Positions 44,048-53,351 of a DNA stretch of 59,540 nt are shown piece by piece. The DNA lies in NCBI RefSeq assembly GCF_003287355.1, contig NZ_QMIM01000029.1, positions 1-59,540 of the forward strand, written 5' to 3'. The stretch is from Halorubrum sp. 48-1-W (GTDB lineage Archaea; Halobacteriota; Halobacteria; Halobacteriales; Haloferacaceae). Numbering within the stretch: the stretch's first letter is position 1; every line of letters begins with the position of its first letter. Under the pieces are notes generated by a model that made no database searches, was not told the DNA's origin, and saw only the letters and a program-made list of their open reading frames with translations. The position numbers and the translations under genes are program-made.

Positions 44048-44680
44048 TCAGGCAACCACGACAACGGTGAGTACCATCCCGGCGATCGCGGCCGGCGGGA
44101 TCGTGAGGTTGTCGTCGACGGCGACCCCGCGGACGATCGTGGGGATCCCGTCCGCGACCGTCGCGGCCACTGCGCCGGCGACCGCGACGGCGACGCCCGC
44201 CCCCGTGCCGAACGCGGGGACGACGAACGGGACGGCGACCGCGACGCAGACGACGAACATCGCGGCCCACACGAGCGGGCGTTTCGGTTCCCGCGGGCCG
44301 TTCACGCCGAGCGCGCCGCTCACCGGGTCGCCGATCGAGAGCATCCACATGGCCGGGACCGCGAGCGTCGGGCTCGCGACGGAGGTGGTCGCGAGCAGCG
44401 CGACCACAGCCATGCTGACCTGGTAGAGCGCGTAGCCGCCGACCGCGTCAGCCTCGTACTCCCGGGTCAGTGCCCGGTACACGGCGTGGTCGAGCCCGAC
44501 GACGAGCCGGAGGAACTCCAAGACGGCGACGAGGACGACGCTGGCTGCGAGCAGCACTGCGGTCTCCGTCCACGAGAGCCATCCGAGCAGGTACGGGACC
44601 GGGTACAGCGTCCCGCCGGCGTGGACGAGCCGCCGCTCGAATTCCACGCGTTCGCGCCAGGCTGTCCCCGGGAGCGCCAC
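44048..44680 (-). CDS. Dolichol kinase-like/CTP-dependent lipid kinase membrane protein
   Basis: This 210-residue protein starts at GTG (44680), two bases after the GlyRS stop codon. It has about six hydrophobic helices and the family blocks FERRLVHAGGTLYP (residues 13-26), LTREYEADAVGGYALY, IGDPVSGALGVNG and GAVAATVADGIPTIV. These match the SEC59/dolichol kinase and phytol-kinase-like family, whose catalytic acid pairs sit in the GDP and ADG motifs. The likely role is to phosphorylate a polyprenol or other lipid alcohol in the membrane, perhaps for the glycosylation carrier. The name is inferred from family pattern. Confidence 0.8.
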   Translation of the reverse strand: MALPGTAWRERVEFERRLVHAGGTLYPVPYLLGWLSWTETAVLLAASVVLVAVLEFLRLVVGLDHAVYRALTREYEADAVGGYALYQVSMAVVALLATTSVASPTLAVPAMWMLSIGDPVSGALGVNGPREPKRPLVWAAMFVVCVAVAVPFVVPAFGTGAGVAVAVAGAVAATVADGIPTIVRGVAVDDNLTIPPAAIAGMVLTVVVVA

Positions 44681-44682
44681 GG

Positions 44683-46497
44683 TCAGCTCTCTGCCGCCGT
44701 CTCGACGTCGGTCTCGACGACGCCGTAGCGGTCGATCAGGGTTGCGAACGTCCCGCCGGCACGGAGCGCGGTCAGTTCCTCGGCGAGGTCCGGGACCGGG
44801 ACCCGCACTTGGGCTGCCGAGTCGCGCTCGCGGACGGTGACGGTCTCCGGGCCGTCGCCCTCGACCCCGTCGCGGTCGACGGTCACACAGAAGGGGGTGC
44901 CGACCTCGTCCTGTCGGCGATAGCGCCGCCCGATGGAGCCGGAGTCGTCGTACGCGACCGCCAGCCCCGCCGTGCGGAGGTCGGCAGCGACGCGCTCGGC
45001 GAGGTCGGTGAGCCGATCGTCGTTCGTCACGAGCGGGAACACCGCGGCGTCCCGCGGCGCGATCTCGGGGGCCAGAGAGAGGTACGTCCGCTCCTCGCCG
45101 TCGACCTCGTCGGTCTCGTAAGCGTGGGCTAAAAGCGTCTGGACGGTCCGGCCGACGCCGAAGGACGGCTCGACCACGTGCGGCGTGATGTGCTCGCCGT
45201 TCTCGGTGACCGTCTCCACCGAGAAGTTCGCCACCTCCGCGTCGACCTCGACCTCGCGAGTCCCGTCGTCGTTCCCACCGTCGCCGACCGCGACGGTCAC
45301 GGTCTCGCCCTCGAACGCGTCGGGGTCGCGGCCGGCGAGCCTCTCCAGCGCCTCGGCGACCGCGGCGGCGTCGCCGCCGAACTCGGGGCCCAGCACGGAC
45401 ATGTCGGGGTCGACGGTCGCGCGCTCGACCGTTCTCGGCTCGTCGTAGCGTTTGAACACGGTGAACGAGTCGTCGCCGTAGGCGTCGTGTTTCGAGAGGT
45501 CGTAGTCGCCGCGGTACGCGAAGCCGGCGATCTCGATCCAGTCGCCGTCGACCTCGCTCTCCGCGTCCCAGCAGTCGGCGGCGTAGTGGGCGCGCTCGCC
45601 CGAGAGGTGCTGGCGGAACCGGAACCGGTTCATGTCGACGCCGACCCGCTCGTACCACTCCTGGGCGACGCCGAGGTAGTAGCCGACCCACGCCGAGCCG
45701 ACGACCCCGTCCGCGACCGCCTCGCCGACCGTGGTGTCGAGGTACTCGCCGTCCTCTTTCCCCTGTTCGGTCGCCGGGTAGAGCCGGACCTCGACGTCCT
45801 CGACGCGCTCGAGCGGCGGCTCGTCGGCCTCGGGTTCGATGAACTGTTCGAGCTCGGCCTGGGTGAACTCGCGGAGCCGGAGCAGGCCGCCCCGCGGGGA
45901 GATCTCGTTGCGGTAGGCGGGGCCGATCTGCGTGATCCCGAACGGGAGGCTCCCGCGGGCGTACTCCTTCAGCCGGGGGAACTCGACGAAGATCCCCTGG
46001 GCGGTCTCCGGGCGGAGGTAGCCGGGCTGGCCGTCGCCCGGGCCGATCGCCGTCGCGAACATGAGGTTGAAGTCCTCGACGTCCCGGCCCGCGAGCGGCG
46101 AGCCGCACGAGGGGCAGGCGACGTCGTGGTCGCGGATCAGCTCCTCGACCTCCTCGACCGGGAGCGCCTCGGCGTCCTCGATCCCGGTGGCGTCCTCCAC
46201 GAGGTGGTCCGCGCGGTGGGACTCGCCGCACTCGCCGCACTCGACGAGCATGTCGTCGAACCCCTCGAGGTGGCCCGACGCCTCGAAGACCGCCTCGGGC
46301 ATCACGGTCGGGGCCTCGATCTCGCGGTTCCCCTCCTGGAGCGTGAATCGGTCGCGCCAGGCCTCCTCGAGGTTGCGTTTGAGCGCCGCGCCCTGCGGAC
46401 CGAAGGTGTAGAACCCCGCGGTGCCCCCGTACGCGCCGTTCGCGCCGAAGAAGAACCCGCGCCGCTTCGCGAGCTCGACGAGGTCCGCGCCGGCCAT
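44683..46497 (-). CDS. glyS: Glycine--tRNA ligase
   Basis: The 604-residue class II synthetase of the archaeal/eukaryotic dimeric type charges tRNA-Gly. The order is FGANGAYGGTAGFYTFGPQGAALKRN (motif 1 region, residues 14-39), a zinc-binding insert with CGECG and CPSCGSP (about residues 88-136), PETAQGIFVEFPR, motif 2 FRNEISPR-type (YRNEISPRGGLLRLREFTQAELEQF, near residue 196) and motif 3 EPSFGVGRT near residue 440, followed by an anticodon-binding domain. Start overlaps the CBS gene stop (TGATG). Essential cytoplasmic enzyme. Confidence 0.97.
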   Translation of the reverse strand: MAGADLVELAKRRGFFFGANGAYGGTAGFYTFGPQGAALKRNLEEAWRDRFTLQEGNREIEAPTVMPEAVFEASGHLEGFDDMLVECGECGESHRADHLVEDATGIEDAEALPVEEVEELIRDHDVACPSCGSPLAGRDVEDFNLMFATAIGPGDGQPGYLRPETAQGIFVEFPRLKEYARGSLPFGITQIGPAYRNEISPRGGLLRLREFTQAELEQFIEPEADEPPLERVEDVEVRLYPATEQGKEDGEYLDTTVGEAVADGVVGSAWVGYYLGVAQEWYERVGVDMNRFRFRQHLSGERAHYAADCWDAESEVDGDWIEIAGFAYRGDYDLSKHDAYGDDSFTVFKRYDEPRTVERATVDPDMSVLGPEFGGDAAAVAEALERLAGRDPDAFEGETVTVAVGDGGNDDGTREVEVDAEVANFSVETVTENGEHITPHVVEPSFGVGRTVQTLLAHAYETDEVDGEERTYLSLAPEIAPRDAAVFPLVTNDDRLTDLAERVAADLRTAGLAVAYDDSGSIGRRYRRQDEVGTPFCVTVDRDGVEGDGPETVTVRERDSAAQVRVPVPDLAEELTALRAGGTFATLIDRYGVVETDVETAAES

Positions 46498-47345
46498 CAG
46501 ATACCCTCCAGGAGGTCGATATCCAGGACGACCCCCGACAGCTCCGTCCCGTTCACGAGCGGGACCTGTTCGATGTCGTTGGAGATCAGTTCCTTGGCGA
46601 CCTCCCTCGCGGTCCGCGTGCCGGCGACGGTGACGAGGTCCTCGGTCATGAAGTGGCGCGTCGCGCCCGCGGGGATCTCGACGTTACGGGTCGGGAGGTA
46701 GCGCGCGCCCGTCGCCTTGATCCCCTCCCAGGACCACTCGGAGTCCTGCTCGGCGATCGAATCGCCCGTGCTCGCCTCGCCCTCGACGACGCGGGCCACC
46801 TCGAGCACGTCGACCTCCGTGAGGATCCCCGCCATGTCCGCGTCGTCGTCGAGGACGATCGCGTACGGGACGCCGGCGAGCCCGATCTCCCGTTCCGCGA
46901 CCGGTAGCGGCGTCTCGACGTGGGTGGCGTTGACCTGGGGGGTTGCGAGTCCGCCGACCGGCTCGTCGCCGTCGACCTCGCCGCGGGCGATCGCCCGCAC
47001 CACGTCGGTGACGGTGAGGATCCCGACGAGGTCGTCGCCGTCGACGACCGGGAGCCGCCGGGAACGCTCGGCGACCATCGTCGCAGCCGCCTCCTCGATC
47101 GTCGCGCCCGCGGTCGTCGTCGGCACCTCGCGCATCAACAGCGCGAGCTGGTCCTCGTCCGGCTGGTCGATGAGGTCGTCCCGGGAGACGAGGCCACGGT
47201 ACACCTCCTCGCCGTCGACGTCCTTGACGACGGGGACCGAGGAGAAGCCGTACTCCTGGAGGTACTCCAACACGTCGTTCCGGCTCCCGGGGATCTCGAC
47301 GACGACGAGGTCGGCCCGCGGCGTCATGGCGTCTGCTACGTTCAT
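46497..47345 (-). CDS. Four-CBS-domain protein
   Basis: This 282-residue protein is made of four CBS modules in two Bateman pairs: residues 1-60 (MTPRADLVVVEIPGSRNDVLEYLQEYGFSSVPVV), 65-125, 135-190 and 215-280, each with the SRRLPVV, GVPYAIV or EQVPLV-like core strand. No enzyme domain is attached. CBS pairs bind adenine nucleotides such as AMP, ATP or S-adenosylmethionine and regulate a partner. It overlaps glyS by one base, so it is co-translated with glycyl-tRNA synthetase and may respond to energy state. The ATG at 47345 (MNVADAMTP) is the conserved start. Confidence 0.9.
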   Translation of the reverse strand: MNVADAMTPRADLVVVEIPGSRNDVLEYLQEYGFSSVPVVKDVDGEEVYRGLVSRDDLIDQPDEDQLALLMREVPTTTAGATIEEAAATMVAERSRRLPVVDGDDLVGILTVTDVVRAIARGEVDGDEPVGGLATPQVNATHVETPLPVAEREIGLAGVPYAIVLDDDADMAGILTEVDVLEVARVVEGEASTGDSIAEQDSEWSWEGIKATGARYLPTRNVEIPAGATRHFMTEDLVTVAGTRTAREVAKELISNDIEQVPLVNGTELSGVVLDIDLLEGI

Positions 47346-47653
47346 GCCCCGTCTTTCAGCGTCGCTCCTCTTGTATCCCCCGAAGGGCGACCGAGGCGCG
47401 CTACCGGATCGATGCCGGCGTCTCGTCCACCGTCTCCGTCGGAGACGGCCGGCGTCTCCGGTTCGTCGTTCGGCCGACGGTCGGCGTCTCCGGTTCGTCG
47501 TTCGGCCGACGGTCGCCGTTTCCCTCCACGAGCGCCGGATCGACGGGGATCGCTCGCCCGTGTCATCGCTCCCGGCACGAATAGCCGCGTTTTCCGGCGG
47601 GTCCCGATCCGTGGTTCGCAACCCTTTTGACTGACTGTGAACTAATGACAACC
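47346..47653. promoter_or_regulatory. Divergent non-coding region with promoters
   Basis: The gap of 308 bases separates the leftward CBS gene from a rightward small gene. It has the 32-bp duplication and, near 47618-47630, the string ACCCTTTTGACTG, a TATA-like box 25-30 bases before the ATG at 47654. Reading frames through it are Arg-rich and look non-coding. Confidence 0.5.
47451..47514. repeat. 32-bp tandem duplication
   Basis: The unit starting GGCGTCTCCGGTTCGTCGTT is present at 47451-47482 and again at 47483-47514 (exact). It lies in the non-coding stretch between the CBS gene and the 47654 gene. Cause unknown: slippage or binding-site duplication. Confidence 0.9.
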
Positions 47654-47875
47654 ATGTCACGGAGTTCCACTCCCTGGGACGACCCGGACCCCGACCGTCG
47701 GCCGACGCGCCTGCCGACGGACGCGGAGGCGACGACCCCCACCTCGACCGACGTGATGGCGTCGATCGATTCCTCCTCGTCGCGACCGGAACTCGTCATC
47801 GCCGACGTCTCCCGCGAGAACGCGTGGCTCTCCGTCGACGAGCGGAACGCCACCGTCCTCGAGGAGTGGTGCTGA
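47654..47875 (+). CDS. Small acidic protein (DUF7556-like)
   Basis: The 73-residue acidic protein (MSRSSTPWDDPDP...VMASIDSSSS) has a short conserved-looking C-terminal block PELVIADVSRENAWLSVDERNATVLEEWC, which I associate with small haloarchaeal DUF7556-like proteins. It has no membrane segment; the last residue is Cys. An in-frame ATG at 47645 is an alternative start, and the context TAATGACAACCATG leaves it open. Convergent with the ketopantoate-reductase-like gene 32 bases downstream. Confidence 0.65.
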   Translation: MSRSSTPWDDPDPDRRPTRLPTDAEATTPTSTDVMASIDSSSSRPELVIADVSRENAWLSVDERNATVLEEWC

Positions 47876-47907
47876 CTGCTGTGGTCCGCTGACCGTCCGT
47901 TCTCGGG

Positions 47908-48816
47908 CTACTCCTCCTCCTCCCCGAGGTCCCGCCCCGCCTCCCACGCCCGGATCACTGACGCTAGCGTCCGACACGTGGGCACCGACGCGCCCCGTCG
48001 GTCGGCGCGGTCGACGACGGCCCCGTAGATCGCGTCGACCTCGGTCCGCCGGCCGGCCGCGACGTCCTCGGACATCGACGAGCGGTTCGTCGCCGTGTCG
48101 CGGGCGACCCGCTCGAGCGCGTCGACCGCCGCCGACTCCGTCAGGTCCACCCGCTCGGCCCGGGCGACGCGGGCGACCTCGCGTGCCGCCTCGCGGGCGA
48201 TCCCGCCCGCCGGCCCCTCGACCGTCTCCCCGTTCGTGACCCGGGCGAGCGCCGACGGGCCGTTGATCCCCGCGTTGACCGCGAGCTTCTCGTACCGCCG
48301 TCGGGGCATGTCGGCAGTGGCGACCGCCTCGATCCCGGCGTCGACGAACGCCCGGGCGATCCGCCCCGCGAGCGCGCTCTCCCCGCCGGCCAGCGCCCCG
48401 ACGACGACCTCGCCGACGCCCGTACACCGCACGCGTCCGGGCTCGAGCAGTCGCGCGCCGTAGCTCGCCGTCCCCGCGAGGACCGGCGCGTCGAGCGCCG
48501 CGACGAGCCGCTCCTCCGTGAGCCCGTTCTGAAGCGAGCAGACCGCGCCGTGCTCCCCGGTCCCGATCGCCCGGGCGGCCTCGTCCGTGTCGTACGCCTT
48601 CGTGGTCACGAGCGCGAGGTCGGACGAGCGGTGGTACCCGTCCGTCACCGCGCGCGGTCGGACGCACGCCTCGATCGCCCCGTCGATCCGTAATCCCTCC
48701 TCGCGGACCCGCCGCATGTGCGTGTTCCGGCCGACGAGCGTCACCTCGTGTGCGCGCGCGAGCAGCCCGCCGACGAGGCTGCCCAGCGCGCCGGCACCGT
48801 ACACGAGCACCTCCAT
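47908..48816 (-). CDS. panE: 2-dehydropantoate 2-reductase-like protein (KPR)
   Basis: This 302-residue protein has the N-terminal Rossmann fold with GAGALGSLVGG (residues 7-17), the NGLTEERL loop (about residue 95-105) and the conserved AGINGPSALARVTNGE block (residues 180-195) where the catalytic Lys (RRRYEKLAVNAGIN) lies. It reduces ketopantoate to pantoate with NADPH in coenzyme A synthesis, though haloarchaeal ApbA/PanE homologs may act on other 2-keto acids. Start at ATG 48816; it is 63 bases from the next gene, also leftward. Confidence 0.88.
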   Translation of the reverse strand: MEVLVYGAGALGSLVGGLLARAHEVTLVGRNTHMRRVREEGLRIDGAIEACVRPRAVTDGYHRSSDLALVTTKAYDTDEAARAIGTGEHGAVCSLQNGLTEERLVAALDAPVLAGTASYGARLLEPGRVRCTGVGEVVVGALAGGESALAGRIARAFVDAGIEAVATADMPRRRYEKLAVNAGINGPSALARVTNGETVEGPAGGIAREAAREVARVARAERVDLTESAAVDALERVARDTATNRSSMSEDVAAGRRTEVDAIYGAVVDRADRRGASVPTCRTLASVIRAWEAGRDLGEEEE

Positions 48817-48879
48817 GCGCGGCCGAACGATCCCTCGGGGAAAAGCGGTGTCGGTGGCGGGGGCGTCGTTCCCGGGCCG

Positions 48880-50028
48880 TCAGCCCTTCAGTCCGCTTCC
48901 GGTCAGCGGGACGACGACGTCCTCGTCCGCGTCGATGGCCCCGCGGTCGCGGAGGTCGCGGAGGGCGGCCGGCGCGACCGCACACGTCGGCTCGGTGTAA
49001 AAGCCCGCGGCGTGGAGCCGGTCGAGCTCCCGCTCGCCGGCCGCTCCGGTGACCGCGACCGCGTCGCCGCCGGTCGCGCGTACCGCCTCGAGGATCCCGT
49101 CCCGTCGAACCGGCTCGGCGATCCGGATCCCGTCCGCCGAATCGTTGCGTTTCCCGTCGGGATCGGCAGTCTCGGGGCCGTGAAGCTCACGGACGATCGG
49201 CGCGGTCCCGGCCGCCTGCGCGCCGTAGAGCCGCGGGACCGACTCGATCCAGCCCGCCCTGCGGAGTCGCTCGAACCCCCAGTACGCGCCGAGAAAGAGG
49301 GTGCCGTGTCCGAGGGGAGTCACGACCACGTCGGGCGCCTCCCAGTCACGCTGGTACGCGATCTCGTAGGCGACGGTGGCGGTCCCCTCGAAGAAGGCGG
49401 GGTTCCAGGCGTGGCTCGCGTACCAGGCGTCCGTGCCGGCGCCGTCGTTACTGCCCTCGACGGCCGCGACGCACGCGTCGGTCACGTCCGCCCGCGAGCC
49501 GTCCACCCGAACCGGCGTCGCGCCGGCCCGCCGGATCGCCCGGAGCTTCGCCTCCTTCACGTCGGCCGGGACGTACACCTCGGCGTCGATCCCCGCGCGG
49601 GCGGCGTACGTCGCGATCGCGGCCCCGGCGTTGCCCGAGGAGTCCTCGACGACCCGCTCGACGCCCAGTTCGTGGGCGCGCGTGAGCGTCGTCGTCGCGC
49701 CGCGGTCCTTGAACGAGCCGGTCGGGAAGACGTACTCGAGTTTGAACTCGGCGTTCCAGCGGTCGGCGTCGACGAGCGGCGTCGACCCCTCGCCGAGGGT
49801 CACCCGGTCGGCCGGGTCGTCGCCGACCGCGACGAACTCCTCGAAGGCCCACAGGCCGGACCGCGCGTCGAACGCGTCGGGGTCCGGCGGCCCGCCCGGC
49901 GGAAGCGGCCGATCCGCGAACTCGAGCGGGGAGCCGCACGTACAGCGCCAGCGGTCCGGGAACGTGGTTCCGCAGTCGGGACACACGAGTGGTCGGGGCG
50001 CGTCGTCGGCGTGGTCGGGTCCGGTCAT
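48880..50028 (-). CDS. PLP-dependent threonine synthase-like enzyme
   Basis: The 382-residue fold-type II PLP enzyme has an N-terminal zinc-ribbon (CPDCGTTFPDRWRCTCGSPL, residues 17-36) and the PLP-lysine motif PTGSFKDRGA (around residue 109), then SSGNAGAAIATYAARAG and the phosphate loop at the C-terminal TGSGLKG. This makes threonine synthase most likely (phosphohomoserine to threonine), but serine/threonine dehydratase-like relatives are close. The start overlaps the upstream aspartoacylase-family gene (TGATG), so they are co-translated. Confidence 0.88.
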   Translation of the reverse strand: MTGPDHADDAPRPLVCPDCGTTFPDRWRCTCGSPLEFADRPLPPGGPPDPDAFDARSGLWAFEEFVAVGDDPADRVTLGEGSTPLVDADRWNAEFKLEYVFPTGSFKDRGATTTLTRAHELGVERVVEDSSGNAGAAIATYAARAGIDAEVYVPADVKEAKLRAIRRAGATPVRVDGSRADVTDACVAAVEGSNDGAGTDAWYASHAWNPAFFEGTATVAYEIAYQRDWEAPDVVVTPLGHGTLFLGAYWGFERLRRAGWIESVPRLYGAQAAGTAPIVRELHGPETADPDGKRNDSADGIRIAEPVRRDGILEAVRATGGDAVAVTGAAGERELDRLHAAGFYTEPTCAVAPAALRDLRDRGAIDADEDVVVPLTGSGLKG

Positions 50029-50984
50029 CAGTATCGGTCGACGTTGGTCCCGACCGAGCAGACGTACTCGCCGGCGGCGACCTGCGGGAGCCGTCGGGTC
50101 CGCCAGAACACCCCGTCGGCGTCGGCGGTCACCCGACCCTTTCGCCCGCCGAACACGTCGGTGACCTCGAAGAGCGTCTCGCCCGCGGACACCCGATCGC
50201 CGAGGTCGGCCTCGAACCGGACGAGCCCGCCCGCCGGAGACCCGTACTGGTCGAACCCGCGGGCCCGGACCTGCCGTTCGACCTCGACATTCCCGTCGAG
50301 GAAGCCGTAGTGGCGGAGCACGTTGAACGTCCCCTCGACGCCGTATCGGATCGACTCCTCGTCCCAGCCGACGCAGCCGCCGAGTTCTGGGTCGATCGTC
50401 GGGACCCCCTGGTCGGGGGCGGCCCGCGCGAGCTGGCCGTCCGGCCCCTTGATATCGAGGACGTATCCACACCCGAACACCTTCGCGAGCTCGAGACAGT
50501 CCCCGTGGAGGTGGTGTCTGATCCCGCAGCGGACCCGCGTCTCGTTTATCATGCGGCTCGTCGACCCCTGGTGGAGGTCGACGATCAGGTCGGCGCGTTT
50601 CGCCTCCTCGAAGGTCGCGTGCGCGATCCGTTCGCTCGTCGTGCCCTCGGCGTCGCCGGGGTAGCCGCGGTTCATCTTCCGGTCGTCGATCGGGTTCCGG
50701 TGTTCGGCCACCTGGTACGCAAAGTAGTTGACTATCCCGACGACGAGGACGACGCCCGACAGCTCCGTCGGGTCGATCCGTGGAACGAGCCGGTTCACGA
50801 CGCCCAGCCCGTTGAGCTCGTCGCCGTCGCTGACCGCCTGTACGTAGAGGGTTCGCCCCTCCTCGGATCCGTTGATGACGGCGACGGGGAGCCGGACCGG
50901 GCTCCCGTCCCGCGTCTCGCCCACCTCGAGACGGCCGGTGTCCGTCTCGCCCGGGGACGCTCGCGCCGTACCCAGCGTGATCAT
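50028..50984 (-). CDS. Succinylglutamate desuccinylase/aspartoacylase-family protein
   Basis: This 318-residue Zn carboxypeptidase-like enzyme (AstE/AspA family) has the motif HRNPIDDRKMNRGYPGD (near residue 98) containing a metal or substrate Arg/Asp and DLHQGS (about 135-140) with metal-binding His. A C-terminal beta-rich module follows. Haloarchaeal members of this family hydrolyse N-acyl amino acids or related amides. The start at the ATG at 50984 is chosen; upstream codons read Arg/Gly-rich. It is co-translated with the PLP enzyme and 197 bases from the divergent CHAT gene. Confidence 0.85.
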   Translation of the reverse strand: MITLGTARASPGETDTGRLEVGETRDGSPVRLPVAVINGSEEGRTLYVQAVSDGDELNGLGVVNRLVPRIDPTELSGVVLVVGIVNYFAYQVAEHRNPIDDRKMNRGYPGDAEGTTSERIAHATFEEAKRADLIVDLHQGSTSRMINETRVRCGIRHHLHGDCLELAKVFGCGYVLDIKGPDGQLARAAPDQGVPTIDPELGGCVGWDEESIRYGVEGTFNVLRHYGFLDGNVEVERQVRARGFDQYGSPAGGLVRFEADLGDRVSAGETLFEVTDVFGGRKGRVTADADGVFWRTRRLPQVAAGEYVCSVGTNVDRY

Positions 50985-51181
50985 TACGCGGACGTGGGTC
51001 GGCGACCCCTTTATCCGTTCGGTCGGCGGCGGTTTCCGCCCGCCCGCTCGACCGATGACGAGCGGTCCGGAGCGTCCCCGCCGAGCGGTGTCGACCGCTC
51101 CGCGACACAAGGTTTACACTCGCTTCGGTCGAACGGGCGGTAGTCACCGCTGTCCCGGCGGCCGATCGCAGACCACCGCAC

Positions 51182-53338
51182 ATGAGTATCGACATCGACC
51201 CGCTGTGTGACGCGCCCGGTCTCACGGTCACGGACCACATCGAGAACACGCAGTTCGAACTCTACACCGACCGACGGGTCACGCCGCGGCCGTCGCCGGT
51301 CGAGGAGCACTACTTCCCGGTCGACGCCAGCGTGACCGTCGAAGCCGGCTCGATCGAGATCCCGCGGATCGCGGTGGTCGAGGCCCGCTCCAGCGACGGA
51401 ACCCTGCTCGCCCGCGGGGACGACCTCTCGATGCCAACCGGGGAGTACCACCTCGGGATCGACCCCGCCCCGACGAAGCTCTACTCGTTCTTCGAGTCCG
51501 GATTCTCCGTCACCACGACGGACCGAACCACCCGGATCGACCTCGAGGCGGTCGCCGACGTGACCCTCGGGTTCAGGTCGCTCCACCAGCGACCGGCAGG
51601 GACGATCACGACGCCGACGGACCCCGAGTCGTTGCTGGACGCGGTCTCGTGTCTGGGGTCGGCGCTCGGGACGACGAGCCCGGAGCGCTCCTTCCCGACG
51701 CTCCGCGGCCACCCGCCGCTCATCGAGCCGGGCGAAACGTTCCACGTGCCGGACCGGATCGAGCGGCCCGAAAGCGGCGTGCGGATCGTGGTTCCGCCCG
51801 CCTACCGGGACCTCTACCCCGTCGTTCCGCTCGCGTACTACTTCGCAGCCGAGGTGGTTCCGGGGTCCGTCGCGCGGATCGAGGGGGACGGCTGGGAGCA
51901 CCCGCTCGAACCGGACGTCGAGCGGCGGGCTGCGGAGGTCCTCCGACAGTCGTTCCACTTCGACTGCATCACCCGGACGGAGGGGTTCTACCCGGTCGAC
52001 CTCCACGAGCGGGCGACGACCGTCGCCGACCTCGACTGGGCCGCGCTGTACGAGGCCCCCCTCGCCGAACGGCTCGGGGCGTACCTCGACGTGCCGTTCG
52101 AGCGGATCGAACCGGAGCTCCCGCAATGGACGCTCACGACGGATATCCGGCCGGACCCCGACAACGTCGAGTCGCTCCCGTTCGTGGCCGGGGAGCTCTC
52201 CATCGTCCGGTCGCCGGGGACGGTCACGCCGGCCGAGACCGGTCCCGGCGGCGGGATCGGCTTCCTCCGAGCGCCGGACCCGGGGCCCGCCGAGTTCGTC
52301 CGCGGCGGGGCGGGCGTCGACGACGGTTCCGACCTCGGCGACGGTCCCGACCTCGGCGACGATCCGGTCCGTCGCGGGGTGGGACCGCGCGGGGCCGACG
52401 CCCCGGGCGACCGCGGGGCAGTGCTCGGGTCCGCCGAGTTCGTCCGTCCCGAGCCGGTCGAGACGGTCGAACACGCGTGGGTCGGCGACGGGGTTCCCCT
52501 CGACGCGAACAAGGCCACGCTCGACGCCTACCGCCGACGGCTGGAGACGGACACGGTCGAGCAGTCGCGCATCTCGGTGCTCGTCGTCTGTAACGACGAG
52601 CAGATGCGCGAGGAGGGGAAGGTGTCGGAGCTCTACGGGCTCCGGGACATGGTCCAGTTCGACATCGAGGTGCGCCACGACCTCACTCGCGCGGAGATGC
52701 GGGAGGTGCTCGCCTCGGACGTCGACTTCCTCCACTACGTCGGCCACGTCGACGACCGGGGCATGCAGTGTACCGACGCCTACCTCGATCTCACGCGCGA
52801 GGACCTCCGGGTCAGCGTCAGCGCGTTCCTCCTCAACGCCTGTCAGTCCTACGAGCAGGGGGAGGCGCTGATCCATCGCGGGAGCCGCGGCGGGATCGTG
52901 ACGCTCAGCGACGTCGCGAACTCGCCGGCGACGAAGCTCGGCCGGATCGTCGCCCGGCTGATGAACAGCGGGTTCAACCTCCGGACCGCACTACACGTCG
53001 CGAAACGGGAACTGCTCACCGGCCACCAGTACATCGTCGTCGGCGACGGCGCGACCACGATCTGTCAGAGCCGGAGCGGGATCGCGATCGTCGTCGACAT
53101 CGAACCGGCGGGCTCGACGTGGGACTTCACGATGTCGGCGTACCCGAACGGGCCGTACGGCGTGGGGAGCATGTACAGCCCGACGATCGACGGGGTCTCC
53201 GAGAACTATGCCGTTCCGACCGACGCGAGAATAGCCGGGCTCAGTTCCGAGCGGTTGACTGGTCTGCTTCAGCTCGAAACGCTACCCGTCTTCTTCGAGG
53301 ACGAACTCCACTGGAGCGACGAACTGTTGCCGCTTTGA
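51182..53338 (+). CDS. CHAT-domain caspase-like protease
   Basis: The 718-residue protein has a large N-terminal region of unknown fold (about residues 1-430, beta-rich), a low-complexity Gly/Asp linker (375-415), and a C-terminal CHAT-like cysteine protease region. The catalytic pair is visible: His in FLHYVGHVDD (H518/H522, about residues 516-524) and Cys in LLNACQSYEQG (C554), with the GGIVTLSDV strand afterwards. No transmembrane segment or signal peptide. CHAT proteases cut specific partners when triggered. The 43-aa secreted-type peptide gene is convergent and ends 14 bases away. Confidence 0.82.
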   Translation: MSIDIDPLCDAPGLTVTDHIENTQFELYTDRRVTPRPSPVEEHYFPVDASVTVEAGSIEIPRIAVVEARSSDGTLLARGDDLSMPTGEYHLGIDPAPTKLYSFFESGFSVTTTDRTTRIDLEAVADVTLGFRSLHQRPAGTITTPTDPESLLDAVSCLGSALGTTSPERSFPTLRGHPPLIEPGETFHVPDRIERPESGVRIVVPPAYRDLYPVVPLAYYFAAEVVPGSVARIEGDGWEHPLEPDVERRAAEVLRQSFHFDCITRTEGFYPVDLHERATTVADLDWAALYEAPLAERLGAYLDVPFERIEPELPQWTLTTDIRPDPDNVESLPFVAGELSIVRSPGTVTPAETGPGGGIGFLRAPDPGPAEFVRGGAGVDDGSDLGDGPDLGDDPVRRGVGPRGADAPGDRGAVLGSAEFVRPEPVETVEHAWVGDGVPLDANKATLDAYRRRLETDTVEQSRISVLVVCNDEQMREEGKVSELYGLRDMVQFDIEVRHDLTRAEMREVLASDVDFLHYVGHVDDRGMQCTDAYLDLTREDLRVSVSAFLLNACQSYEQGEALIHRGSRGGIVTLSDVANSPATKLGRIVARLMNSGFNLRTALHVAKRELLTGHQYIVVGDGATTICQSRSGIAIVVDIEPAGSTWDFTMSAYPNGPYGVGSMYSPTIDGVSENYAVPTDARIAGLSSERLTGLLQLETLPVFFEDELHWSDELLPL

Positions 53339-53351
53339 TCCGTATCTCGTC

